Positions 7,849 to 14,932 are shown, counted from the first letter of the stretch. The stretch is DNA of 17,501 nucleotides from Chloroflexota bacterium (GCA_030666985.1 DAOUWT010000020.1:1-17501); one strand, 5' to 3'. Program-made: numbers and translations. Notes: generated from the sequence alone by a model not told the origin.

Positions 7849-7932
7849 GTAGTGGTTTTGGCCGAAGCTGCCGCGCATGGCTTGCCAATAGCAGCCACTT
7901 CTATTGGGGGGACGCCTGAGGTGTTCTATCCC
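7849..7932 (+). pseudogene. Remnant of a GT4-family glycosyltransferase gene
   Basis: The + strand from 7849 reads VVLAEAAAHGLPIAATSIGG followed by TPEVFYP. This matches the GT4 donor-site block seen intact in both upstream GT4 genes (VLEAMSAGLPVVATEVG; LLEGMSSGLAVIATSVG). It includes the second Glu of the EX7E motif. The frame is cut on the left by the hairpin terminator and on the right by the GC-rich repeat, leaving about 27 codons and no folding domain. It differs from the two intact GT4 proteins and so represents a third gene, destroyed by repeat insertion or deletion. Confidence 0.72.
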
Positions 7933-8121
7933 GTGGATTTTTGGGGGAGGGCCCCACGCGGGGGCGTGAGAGCAACCCCCAGGCGCCAGGCCACGCCCCC
8001 AGCGTGGCACACACGCCCAAACGGGGAAAAACCCTGGGGGATGCGAAGCGGGGGTGGCGTGGTTTTACCCAGCCCCAACCGCGCGCGCTCCCGCCAATCT
8101 CCACGGAGAGTGAATGCTTAC
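7930..8121 (+). repeat. GC-rich dispersed repeat, copy 1
   Basis: The stretch 7930-8052 (CCCGTGGATTTTTGGGGGAG through ATGCGAAGCGGG) matches the reverse complement of 12553-12655 along most of its length. Copy 1 has about 20 extra bases near 8000-8020 (GCGTGGCACACACG). CCGTGGA at 7931 and TCCACGG at 8100-8106 form short terminal inverted repeats. The tail TGAATGCTTAC (8111-8121) matches TGAACGCTTAC after copy 2. No gene is evident. It fills most of the 397-bp gap between the BcsB-like gene and the next glycosyltransferase. Confidence 0.87.
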
Positions 8122-8152
8122 TTTTTTGCAGACCCCTAAATGTGATAATGTG

Positions 8153-9070
8153 ATGATATCGGTTGGATTGCCTGTCTATAATGGAGATCAATACCTGGAG
8201 CAAACCCTTGAATCTTTCCTTGCTCAAACCTGGGAAAAATTTGAACTCATTATCTCAGATAATGGCTCCACGGATGAAACAGAGAAAATTTGCCGGGCAT
8301 TTCTTAGGCAGGACGAACGCATCCAATATTACCGCAGCGCAACCAATAAAGGTGCGGCCTGGAACTTCAATCACGTTTTTCAATTGGCGCGTGGTGAATA
8401 TTTCAAATGGGCCGCCCATGATGACCTTGTTGCTCCCACTTTTTTAGAACGTTGCCGAGATGTCTTGGAAGAACATCCCTCGGTTATCCTGGCATACCCC
8501 AGGACAGCCATCATTGATGAAAGCAGCGAATTCGTCCAAAACTTTGATGTCCATCTCCACCTGGGCTGTGACCGCCCGTCGGAGCGTTTCCAACACTACT
8601 TGAATTCCTATTACCACCCCCAGCAATGTCACCCCGTTTTTGGTCTAACTCGTTCAGGTGAGCTAGCTAAAACCTCGCTCATTGGAAACTACGTTTCCTC
8701 CGACCGCGTACTTCTCGGTGAATTGGCTTTGCGAGGAAAATTCTACGAGATACCGGAACATCTATTTTTCAGAAGGCTTCATCCTAAATCATCGGTCCGA
8801 GCTTACCCGGAATTTCGGGACCGGGTGATTTGGTTCGACCCTGCCAAACGGGGTAAGCTTCAAATGGTGCGTTGGATATTCTTGCGAGAATACCTCGACG
8901 CCATAAGACGCGTTCCCATGTCTAAACGGGAGAAAAGTCGCTGTAATCTGCTCATGGGGCAGTGGATACTGAGAAACATCCAGGGTTTGGGAAAAGATGC
9001 CCTGAAAGGGATCTTATGGCCTATTTTACGCCCGGTTGTGGCTAAGAAAATTAAAGCTCCTGAAACGTGA
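8153..9070 (+). CDS. GT2-family (GT-A fold) glycosyltransferase
   Basis: A soluble 305-residue inverting glycosyltransferase. ATG 8153 starts the conserved SVGLPVYNGDQYLEQ; a GTG at 8150 is an alternative. A longer frame from 8114 would encode 13 residues of repeat-derived sequence and is rejected. Motifs are SDNGSTD (D36-D41, nucleotide binding) and AHDD (H89-D91, the DxD-type metal site). FFRRLHPKSS lies in the C-terminal third. No Shine-Dalgarno is obvious upstream. There are no membrane helices, so it should act at the inner face of the membrane on a lipid-linked acceptor. The last codons and stop (GAAACG-TGA) merge into the heptamer array that follows. Sugar specificity is unknown; proximity to the CDP-sugar genes makes it a candidate to use their product. 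Confidence 0.9.
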   Translation: MISVGLPVYNGDQYLEQTLESFLAQTWEKFELIISDNGSTDETEKICRAFLRQDERIQYYRSATNKGAAWNFNHVFQLARGEYFKWAAHDDLVAPTFLERCRDVLEEHPSVILAYPRTAIIDESSEFVQNFDVHLHLGCDRPSERFQHYLNSYYHPQQCHPVFGLTRSGELAKTSLIGNYVSSDRVLLGELALRGKFYEIPEHLFFRRLHPKSSVRAYPEFRDRVIWFDPAKRGKLQMVRWIFLREYLDAIRRVPMSKREKSRCNLLMGQWILRNIQGLGKDALKGILWPILRPVVAKKIKAPET

Positions 9071-9141
9071 AGGTGTGAAACGTGATCCGTGATTCACGCA
9101 ACACGCAACACGCATCACATTTTACGTTTCACGCACCACGG
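9061..9141. repeat. Degenerate heptamer array 1
   Basis: After TGAAACG/TGATCCG-type units (9061-9094), the array switches to CACGCAA, CACGCAA, CACGCAT, CACATTT, TACGTTT and CACGCAC in strict 7-bp register (9095-9136). The first units are complementary in character to the last, so the array can fold back. It starts inside the 3' end of the glycosyltransferase gene, whose TGA (9068-9070) is part of the array. It ends about 50 bp before rfbF. Confidence 0.88.
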
Positions 9142-9188
9142 CTTGGAATGATTTAAATCTTGGAACATCTTAAAAGGAAGGTCAATCC

Positions 9189-9965
9189 ATGAAAGTAGCT
9201 ATCCTGGCAGGCGGATTCGGATCTCGCTTGGCTGAGGAAACGGAAATCCGCCCCAAGCCCCTCGTCGAAATTGGGGGCCACCCCATCCTGTGGCATATCA
9301 TGATGATCTACTCTCACTATGGCTTCAACGATTTCGTGATTGCTCTTGGTTACAAGGGAGAAATGATTAAAAAATACATCATAGATTATGCCGCTCTCAA
9401 TGGCAATCTCACCGTCGATGTCAAATCTGGCAAAGTAAGAACTCTCGGTGGATTTCATCCCGAATGGACGGTGGAATTGATCGACACCGGGATTCCCACC
9501 CTGACGGGGGGGCGTATCAAGCGATTGGAGCCTTACCTGGGCGGGGAAACCTTCATGCTCACGTGGGGGGATGGGGTTGCTGATATTGATATCAAAGCAT
9601 TGCTCGATTTCCATCGTTCACACGGCAAGTTGGCCACCGTGACCGCCGTGCATCCCCCGGCGCGTTACGGCTCCCTGGGCCTGGAAGGGGAGCAAGTGGT
9701 CGCCTTTGCTGAGAAGGCCCAATTGCAGAAAGCCTGGATCAATGGGGCCTTCTTCGTCTTGGAAGCGGGGATTTTCGACTATATCGAGGGGGATGACACC
9801 CAATGGGAAAAAGAGCCTCTGGAGCAACTAGTACAAGATGGTGAGTTGATGGCCTATAAGCATACTTCTTATTGGCAATGTATGGACACCCTTCGCGAAA
9901 AATATATTCTTGAAAAATTGTGGTCTTCTGGAGATGCTCCCTGGAAGGCTTGGAGTGGTGGTTAG
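9189..9965 (+). CDS. rfbF: Glucose-1-phosphate cytidylyltransferase
   Basis: Makes CDP-glucose and pyrophosphate from CTP and glucose 1-phosphate (EC 2.7.7.33), the entry to CDP-linked deoxysugars. The 258-residue length is typical. It has the nucleotidyltransferase signature LAGGFGSRLAEET (residues 6-18) with RPKPLVEIGG (K23), then PILWHIMMIYSHYGFNDFVI. WGDGVAD (D128) is the metal-binding Asp. The spacing and the WINGAFFVLE and YWQCMDTLREK segments are those of RfbF/DdhA rather than glucose-1-phosphate thymidylyl- or uridylyltransferases. AAGGAAG precedes the ATG by about 10 nt. The gene is followed by an SDR enzyme and a sugar C-methyltransferase, which fits a CDP-sugar pathway, but no CDP-glucose 4,6-dehydratase gene is adjacent. 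Confidence 0.95.
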   Translation: MKVAILAGGFGSRLAEETEIRPKPLVEIGGHPILWHIMMIYSHYGFNDFVIALGYKGEMIKKYIIDYAALNGNLTVDVKSGKVRTLGGFHPEWTVELIDTGIPTLTGGRIKRLEPYLGGETFMLTWGDGVADIDIKALLDFHRSHGKLATVTAVHPPARYGSLGLEGEQVVAFAEKAQLQKAWINGAFFVLEAGIFDYIEGDDTQWEKEPLEQLVQDGELMAYKHTSYWQCMDTLREKYILEKLWSSGDAPWKAWSGG

Positions 9966-9991
9966 ATGGTAAGTGACGCAATCCTCCAACA

Positions 9992-10082
9992 TGTCACTGC
10001 GAGGAACGTTTTTTGTGACGCGGCAGTCTCCCTGACCGACGAGGAGATTGCCACACCCCAAAAGCAGGGGTTCGCAATGACA
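9992..10082. repeat. MITE-like palindromic repeat, diverged copy 2
   Basis: TGTCACTGCGAG (9992-10003) and TTCGCAATGACA (10071-10082) are near-complementary ends. They enclose GGCAGTCTCCCT and AGGAGATTGCC, as in the core of the 5437-5557 element. The outer CAGCAATTCT ends and a target duplication are not recognisable here, suggesting an older or decayed copy. It fills most of the 164-bp gap between rfbF and the SDR gene. Confidence 0.82.
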
Positions 10083-10129
10083 GGCTATCATTTACCTTGT
10101 TACCACTACCGATTTGGAAGTAAACAACT

Positions 10130-11161
10130 ATGAAAGTTTTAGTAAGCGGACATTTAGGTTATATTGGAACTGTACTGTCGCCCATGTTAAGCGAAGCTGG
10201 TCACGAAGTTATTGGCTTGGACACTGACCTTTATGCCGGGTGTACGTTTGGAGGGGATTCTTTGCCCTCCTTTCCCCACATAAAAAAAGACATTCGTGAC
10301 GTGCAGCTTTCAGACCTGGAAGGCTTCGAGGCCGTCATCCATCTGGCGGCTTTATCCAATGATCCCCTGGGGAATCTCAACCCTGAATTGACTTATGCCA
10401 TCAACCATCTGGCTTCGATCCGCTTGGCTTATATGGCAAAAGAGGCCGGAATCAAGCGTTTCTTGTTCTCCTCCTCGTGCAGCACTTACGGGGCCGCCGG
10501 GGATGACCCGATCGATGAAGGCGGCCGATTCAACCCGGTCACTCCTTACGGTCATTCGAAAGTGTTGGTTGAACGGGGCCTGGCGAAGTTAGCGGATGAC
10601 GAGTTCAGTCCCGTGTATTTAAGAAACGCAACCGCTTATGGTGTCTCTCCGCGTTTGAGATTCGACTTGGTGTTGAATAATTTGGTGGCGTGGGCCACCA
10701 CCACGGGGCAGATTTACCTGAAAAGTGATGGCTCACCCTGGCGACCCTTGGTTCATGTGGAGGATATTGCCCGGGCTTTCAAGGTCATCCTGGAGTCTCC
10801 GCGAGAGAAGATACATGGACAAGCTTTCAATGTCGGGCAAACCAAGGAAAATTACCGCATCAGCGAGTTGGCAGAAGTGGTAGCGGGGGTTGTGCCGGGA
10901 TGCGAGGTGGAATACGCTCCTGGCGCCGGCCCCGACAAACGTACATATCGTGTGAATTGTGACAAAATACAGCGATTCCTCCCTGGGTTCAAGCCTGCCT
11001 GGGATGCTAAAAAGGGCGCAAGAGAGTTGTATGAAGCTTACCAACAGGCAGGGATCCGCCAAGGGGAGTTCGAAGGGCCGCGCTATAAGCGGCTTGCCCA
11101 TCTTAAGAAATTACTCAAGGAAGACCTCCTCGATGCGTCTTTGCGCTGGGTCTCTGAGTGA
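10130..11161 (+). CDS. NAD(P)-dependent SDR-family nucleotide-sugar epimerase/reductase
   Basis: An extended short-chain dehydrogenase of 343 residues. The N-terminal Rossmann motif is GHLGYIG (residues 7-13). The active site shows S114-S118 in SSSCSTYG and the YxxxK pair Y140/K144 (YGHSK). FNVGQTKENYRI lies in the C-terminal sugar-binding half. RmlB-type dehydratases have Asp/Glu before the Tyr-Gly of the Ser/Thr motif, where this protein has Cys-Ser-Thr. That argues for an epimerase or 4-ketoreductase rather than the missing 4,6-dehydratase. It lies between rfbF and a C-methyltransferase, so its substrate is probably a CDP-sugar. GGAAG is 9 nt upstream of the ATG. The final GAG-TGA is part of the following heptamer array. 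The exact reaction cannot be assigned. Confidence 0.87.
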   Translation: MKVLVSGHLGYIGTVLSPMLSEAGHEVIGLDTDLYAGCTFGGDSLPSFPHIKKDIRDVQLSDLEGFEAVIHLAALSNDPLGNLNPELTYAINHLASIRLAYMAKEAGIKRFLFSSSCSTYGAAGDDPIDEGGRFNPVTPYGHSKVLVERGLAKLADDEFSPVYLRNATAYGVSPRLRFDLVLNNLVAWATTTGQIYLKSDGSPWRPLVHVEDIARAFKVILESPREKIHGQAFNVGQTKENYRISELAEVVAGVVPGCEVEYAPGAGPDKRTYRVNCDKIQRFLPGFKPAWDAKKGARELYEAYQQAGIRQGEFEGPRYKRLAHLKKLLKEDLLDASLRWVSE

Positions 11162-11228
11162 AGAGTGAGGAGTGACGAGTGAGGAGTGATTCCGTTTCAC
11201 TCGTCACGTTTCACTCGTCACGTTTCAC
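11156..11228. repeat. Degenerate heptamer array 2 with 11-bp inverted repeat
   Basis: Five units GAGTGAA/G/C/G/T (11156-11190), a 3-nt break, then GTTTCAC and TCGTCAC alternating five times (11194-11228). GTGACGAGTGA (11172-11182) is the exact complement of TCACTCGTCAC at 11197-11207 and again at 11211-11221, so alternative hairpins are possible. The first unit supplies the stop codon of the SDR gene. The last unit abuts the Shine-Dalgarno of the methyltransferase gene. Confidence 0.92.
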
Positions 11229-11229
11229 C

Positions 11230-11234
11230 AGGAG
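11230..11234 (+). promoter_or_regulatory. Ribosome binding site deciding the methyltransferase start
   Basis: AGGAG lies 5 nt before ATG 11240. It favours this start over an in-frame ATG at 11186, which would translate the heptamer array into an 18-residue extension. Confidence 0.8.
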
Positions 11235-11239
11235 TATTC

Positions 11240-12469
11240 ATGCCAGTAAACAACCTATCCTGCCGCTCCTGCGGACACACTGATTTACAAACCATCCTTT
11301 CCTTTGGCGAGACGCCACTGGCTGATCGCTTGCTAACGGCTGACCAGCTTTCTGAGCCAGAGTTGACTGCCCCACTCGAGTTGGTTTTCTGCCCCCGGTG
11401 CACGCTGGTACAAATTACCGAGAGCGTTTCTCCTGAGATTCTCTTTGGGGAAGATTATCCATATTTCTCCTCCGTTTCACCGGCTTGGCTGGCGCATTGC
11501 AGAAAGAACGCCTTAGATTTAATTCAATCCCGCAGTTTAGATGCTAATAGCCTGGTAATCGAATTAGCCAGCAACGACGGCTATCTACTCAAAAATTTTC
11601 AGGAACAAGATATTCCAGTTTTAGGTATTGACCCCGCCCTTGGGCCGGCTGCTGCAGCCCAAGAAGCGGGAATCCCTACCCTGACCGAATTCTTTGATAA
11701 AAATCTGGCTGCGCGTTTGCGGGAAGATGGTCAAGCAGCAGATGTAGTTCTCGCCAATAATGTCTTAGCCCATGTCCCCGACTTGAATGGTTTTGTTGCC
11801 GGGATGAGTTCAATTCTCAAGGAAAACGGTGTTATTGTCGTTGAGGTTCCTTATCTGGTAGATTTGGTAGAATCTTATGAATTCGATACCATTTATCACC
11901 AGCATCTATGCTATTTTTCCGTGACCGCTTTGGATCGCCTCTTCCGCAGGCATGGCCTCTATCTCAACGATTTACGTCGCCTGACAACTCATGGGGGTTC
12001 GTTGCGTCTCTACGTAGAGCGCCAGGAAGATCCCAGCTATGGGGTACAGATATTGTTGACTAAAGAATCGCGCTTAGGGTTGGAAGAAGCAGAGTACTAT
12101 CATCGTTTTGCCAGAGGCGTGCAGACCATTCGCAAGGATTTAATTGCCTTGTTAGATAGTTTGAAAGCGAGCGGAAAGACAATTGCCGGGTATGGAGCAG
12201 CCGCCAAAGCCACCACTTTGTTGAGTTATTGCAAGATTGACGGCCGTTTTTTGGATTATATTGTCGACTTAAACCCCTTCAAACACGGACGCTTTATGGG
12301 CGGCAATCGCCTCCCTATCTATCCGGTTTCCAGGTTATTGGAGGATCAGCCTGATTGCGTTTTTCTGCTGGCCTGGAATTTTGCTGAGGAGATCATGGAA
12401 CAGCAAAAAGTTTACCGAGAAGAGGGCGGGAAATTCATCCTTCCTATTCCTGAAGTGCGAATTGTTTGA
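11240..12469 (+). CDS. NDP-sugar C-methyltransferase, TylC3/TcaB9 family
   Basis: Transfers a methyl group from SAM to a carbon (usually C-3) of an NDP-4-keto-deoxysugar, giving a branched sugar. From ATG 11240 it has 409 residues, the family norm. Three modules are visible. The N-terminal zinc site has C8/C11 and C51/C54 (CRSC, CPRC). The SAM-binding core has ELASNDG (108-114) and VLGIDPA. The C-terminal domain has YGAAAKATTLLSYCKID (from Y318). The active-site segment is Y219-H-Q-H222, where TcaB9-type enzymes as I recall have Tyr-His-Glu-His; the His thought to act as base is kept. The neighbouring rfbF and SDR genes suggest a CDP-linked substrate. The stop codon is followed by a hairpin. 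Whether C-3 or C-5 is methylated cannot be read from the sequence. Confidence 0.92.
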   Translation: MPVNNLSCRSCGHTDLQTILSFGETPLADRLLTADQLSEPELTAPLELVFCPRCTLVQITESVSPEILFGEDYPYFSSVSPAWLAHCRKNALDLIQSRSLDANSLVIELASNDGYLLKNFQEQDIPVLGIDPALGPAAAAQEAGIPTLTEFFDKNLAARLREDGQAADVVLANNVLAHVPDLNGFVAGMSSILKENGVIVVEVPYLVDLVESYEFDTIYHQHLCYFSVTALDRLFRRHGLYLNDLRRLTTHGGSLRLYVERQEDPSYGVQILLTKESRLGLEEAEYYHRFARGVQTIRKDLIALLDSLKASGKTIAGYGAAAKATTLLSYCKIDGRFLDYIVDLNPFKHGRFMGGNRLPIYPVSRLLEDQPDCVFLLAWNFAEEIMEQQKVYREEGGKFILPIPEVRIV

Positions 12470-12473
12470 CAGA

Positions 12474-12522
12474 GATGTGCATTGCACTCCGTATTTTGGA
12501 GTGCGTTGCACATCGGGTTTTC
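12474..12522 (+). terminator. Hairpin, probable weak terminator after the methyltransferase gene
   Basis: GATGTGCATTGCACTCC (12474-12490) pairs with GGAGTGCGTTGCACATC (12498-12514) with two mismatches and a 7-nt loop. It is followed by GGGTTTTC. It begins 5 nt after the stop codon. The T-run is short, so it may equally be a dispersed hairpin repeat. Confidence 0.6.
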
Positions 12523-12539
12523 TAAGGATAGTGAAGGTG

Positions 12540-12669
12540 TCCCCACCGAACGCCCGCTTCGCATCCCCCAAGGTTTTTCCCCGTTTGGGCGTGGCGGAAC
12601 GCTTGGGGGTTGGTCTCACGCCCCCGCGTGGCGCCCTCCCAAAAAAATCCACGGGGTCTGAACGCTTAC
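12540..12669 (-). repeat. GC-rich dispersed repeat, copy 2 (inverted relative to copy 1)
   Basis: The reverse complement of 12553-12655 matches copy 1 at 7930-8052 from CCGTGGATTTTT through CACGCGGGGGCGTGAG, AAACGGGGAAAAACC and GGGGGATGCGAAGCGGG. Copy 2 lacks the ~20-bp insertion of copy 1. TGAACGCTTAC (12659-12669) follows, as TGAATGCTTAC follows copy 1. It ends about 15 bp before the kinase start. The two copies bracket the GT2/CDP-sugar gene block. Confidence 0.87.
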
Positions 12670-12685
12670 ATTTCGGAGGCTTGGT

Positions 12686-13825
12686 ATGACGTTGGAATTC
12701 CGCCGGGCACTTGGCTATCGGCTGAGATCTCTTTTCAGCCCTCCTCAGCAGCCACAATTTGTTGCCGGGCTCCCTGGAAGCCTGCACTTCGACGATTTAG
12801 CTGACATCGTGTACACTCGCTGGGGAGAAAGGCTGCAAAGCGTTTCCCATTTGCATCTTTCGAGTTGGAAAGCGGCCGGTGCGTTTCGCTTGATTCTGGG
12901 CGTAGAGAGCGGCAGCCCGCGTTCGATGATTTTCAAGAACGCCCTTTATACTCACCAAGATATCCCCGCCTTGCAAGATTTACCCATTCACCCTGGCCCG
13001 CCGGAGTACTATGTTTACGCCCATGCAGACGCTTTCGGATTGGAGAAGTATGTTCCGGAGGTATATTTCTGTGCCGAGATCATTCCGCAGGTGCAGTATT
13101 CTTATCTGCTCGAAGACTTGAGCGAGACATATAAAAAACCTAGAACGCCGGGTGAGATACTAAATGTTGTCCAGGCCCAAGCGGAATTTCATCGAGCTTT
13201 GAGAGATGCTTTACCTTCTCATTCTCCTGATGAGTTCGTACATGACACGCTCTTGCGCTTTGACCACGTTTTTTCCAATGATCTGCGAGAGTATGCCAGC
13301 CACAAACTAGGCGAATATATTTCGGCTCACCAAGACGCCGTCAGCGAAGAGTTTTGGCGACTCTGGCCTGAGATTGCCCAAATCCATGCCAGGGAAGAGT
13401 TTTTTCACCTGCATTCTTTGCAGCAGCAGCCCTTGCAGCCCATCCACGGCGATCTCAACAATACCAACATCTGGGTGCATAGAGAAAACCCCCACCAAAT
13501 CAAATACGTGGATTGGGAATGGGCCGGCTTGGGAATGCCGCACGCTGATCTGGTCTCTTTGCTAAAATTCTCCCTGCCTCGCACGGAGCGCAAGGCCATC
13601 CGGATTTTTGCGCACGCCAATCCGCGTTTGTCCTTGGCGGAGCATAACCGGCTCTATCAGTGGTGCCGCTTGGAACGCGGTTTGCTGGACGCCTCTTTTT
13701 TGGCCGCCCAAGCGGTGAGCGTTTCTGACGAACAAGCAGAAACGGCAGAAACGCAAATGGATTTTCCCCATCATGTTCGCTCGGCCCTAAAGCGAGTTCT
13801 ATCCGCCTACCGGTTATTAACGTAA
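12686..13825 (+). CDS. APH-fold phosphotransferase (aminoglycoside/choline-kinase-like)
   Basis: A 379-residue protein with the kinase-like fold. The catalytic loop is HGDLNNTN (H254, D256, N261) and the metal-binding site is VDWEWAG (D276, E278). YLLEDLS around residue 150 corresponds to the hinge region of these kinases. GGAGG lies 6 nt before the ATG. Family members phosphorylate small hydroxylated molecules such as antibiotics, choline, homoserine or sugars. In a glycan cluster, a sugar or a glycan substituent is the likeliest acceptor, but nothing in the sequence shows the substrate, and resistance to an antibiotic should not be assumed. It follows the inverted GC-rich repeat. Its stop codon (ACG-TAA) is formed by the first unit of the next heptamer array. 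Confidence 0.85.
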   Translation: MTLEFRRALGYRLRSLFSPPQQPQFVAGLPGSLHFDDLADIVYTRWGERLQSVSHLHLSSWKAAGAFRLILGVESGSPRSMIFKNALYTHQDIPALQDLPIHPGPPEYYVYAHADAFGLEKYVPEVYFCAEIIPQVQYSYLLEDLSETYKKPRTPGEILNVVQAQAEFHRALRDALPSHSPDEFVHDTLLRFDHVFSNDLREYASHKLGEYISAHQDAVSEEFWRLWPEIAQIHAREEFFHLHSLQQQPLQPIHGDLNNTNIWVHRENPHQIKYVDWEWAGLGMPHADLVSLLKFSLPRTERKAIRIFAHANPRLSLAEHNRLYQWCRLERGLLDASFLAAQAVSVSDEQAETAETQMDFPHHVRSALKRVLSAYRLLT

Positions 13826-13896
13826 AACGTAAAACGCAACACGCAACACGCAACACGCTTCACTCCTCACGTTTCACTCATCACTCCTCACTATCC
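13820..13896. repeat. Degenerate heptamer array 3 (11 in-register units)
   Basis: Eleven consecutive 7-mers without an indel: ACGTAAA x2, ACGCAAC x3, ACGCTTC, ACTCCTC, ACGTTTC, ACTCATC, ACTCCTC, ACTATCC. All fit AC-K/A-nnn-M. The first contains the stop codon of the kinase gene, and the last ends one base before the ATG of the next gene. The intergenic space is therefore made of the array alone. Confidence 0.95.
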
Positions 13897-13897
13897 C

Positions 13898-14932
13898 ATG
13901 TATTTATCAGACCAACTTGAAATTTGGAATCTAACCCCCAATAGCCCCGCTTGGGGCCACGCGCAAACCCTGTTCAATGTGGCAGGGCGTCTGAAATCAC
14001 CGGACACGGTTGAAAACTTGCTTTATTCGCTCAATGACTATCCGGAAAAACCGGTCTACTTTAATCGCCGCACCGAGCGAAATGGCCGCTTGCATCATCA
14101 CGGTGACTTCAACATAGATACGATATTGACTCAGGAATTAACCCGCCATAATCGTTTGAAGCTGCGCGTGTTGGATCGAAATTCGGGCTGGTCGGAGCAC
14201 GAAATAGCCTTTCATCTTCTTCACGGTAGCTTGACCGAACCCAACTTCAAGCTTGATTTGGATGGCATTACACACCCTCAGCAGGTTGGGCAAATCGTGG
14301 ATGGAAAGTGGCGTGTGAGCCGCGATGAGGCTGATATCCCCTGCCTTGAAATCAAAGCAGAAGATGCTGGGCTGGATCGTATCATCTTATTTGGGCAGCA
14401 TACTTGGGGAAGCTCTTATGAGATCACCGCTCGCTTAAGTGTGACCACCTGGACAGGCATTCCTCACAATATTGGCTTGGTATTCAAGTGGAACCCCCAT
14501 CGCCGTGGAGATGGCGCCAGCTTGCCCACAGAGTGGTCTACCGGTTTGGGCTATTACTATTCTCAATGTCCGGGGCTGCGCATCCGCTTTGGCGTCAACG
14601 TGTGCCGCGACGCCTCTGGTAACAAGATTGGTGATTATATTCTAAAAGAAGCTCCTCTCTCGTTTTGGCGCAGTTACACAAGCCGGATTATCAATCGCTT
14701 CTTGCCATTGAAAAACCCTCTGTCACAAATCTCCCCCGGCGCATTCTATCGTTTTCGTATGCGCGTTGACCCGGCGGAATATGCACTAACAGTATGGGTA
14801 GATGGTCAACCGGAACCCGCCCCCCAATTGTCTGTTCCCAATCCTGTTGAACGTTTGCCTCAAGGATCGGTCGGCATTATTGCCCATCGCTGTGGAGTGA
14901 GAATATATGAATACAAAGTGTCTCCGCTTTAG
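13898..14932 (+). CDS. Protein of unknown function, predicted beta-sandwich (ConA/laminin-G-like)
   Basis: I do not recognise the family of this 344-residue protein with certainty. The first ~115 residues have alternating beta-type sequence with GRLHHHGDFNIDTI (three His at 66-68) and NRLKLRVLDRNSGWSEHEIAFHL, like an Ig-type domain. From about residue 150, RIILFGQHTW, SYEITARLSV and YRFRMRVDPAEYALTVWVDG resemble concanavalin/laminin-G jelly rolls seen in carbohydrate-binding or glycan-modifying proteins. No signal peptide or membrane helix is visible, which is odd for such a fold. The ATG directly follows the heptamer array and has no Shine-Dalgarno. The 3' end overlaps the lipoprotein gene by 26 bp, so the two are probably co-expressed. 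A role in binding or processing the glycan is inference only. Confidence 0.7.
   Translation: MYLSDQLEIWNLTPNSPAWGHAQTLFNVAGRLKSPDTVENLLYSLNDYPEKPVYFNRRTERNGRLHHHGDFNIDTILTQELTRHNRLKLRVLDRNSGWSEHEIAFHLLHGSLTEPNFKLDLDGITHPQQVGQIVDGKWRVSRDEADIPCLEIKAEDAGLDRIILFGQHTWGSSYEITARLSVTTWTGIPHNIGLVFKWNPHRRGDGASLPTEWSTGLGYYYSQCPGLRIRFGVNVCRDASGNKIGDYILKEAPLSFWRSYTSRIINRFLPLKNPLSQISPGAFYRFRMRVDPAEYALTVWVDGQPEPAPQLSVPNPVERLPQGSVGIIAHRCGVRIYEYKVSPL

Noticed and set aside
7852..8139. 95-residue plus-strand reading frame across the GT4 remnant and GC-rich repeat
   Set aside because: Only the first ~27 codons resemble a protein family. The rest is repeat sequence, so it is listed as a pseudogene remnant and not as a gene.
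8120..8152. Promoter (TTGCAG ... GATAAT) before the GT2 glycosyltransferase
   Set aside because: The spacing between the two hexamers is only 12 bp, too short for a sigma-70 type promoter.
9061..9141. CRISPR-like array
   Set aside because: Units are contiguous 7-mers with no spacers, and no cas genes are present.
11186..11239. Upstream ATG adding 18 residues to the methyltransferase
   Set aside because: The added residues translate the heptamer array, while a good Shine-Dalgarno precedes ATG 11240.
12686..13825. Aminoglycoside resistance gene
   Set aside because: The APH fold is shared by many kinases. Context is glycan synthesis and nothing points to an antibiotic substrate.
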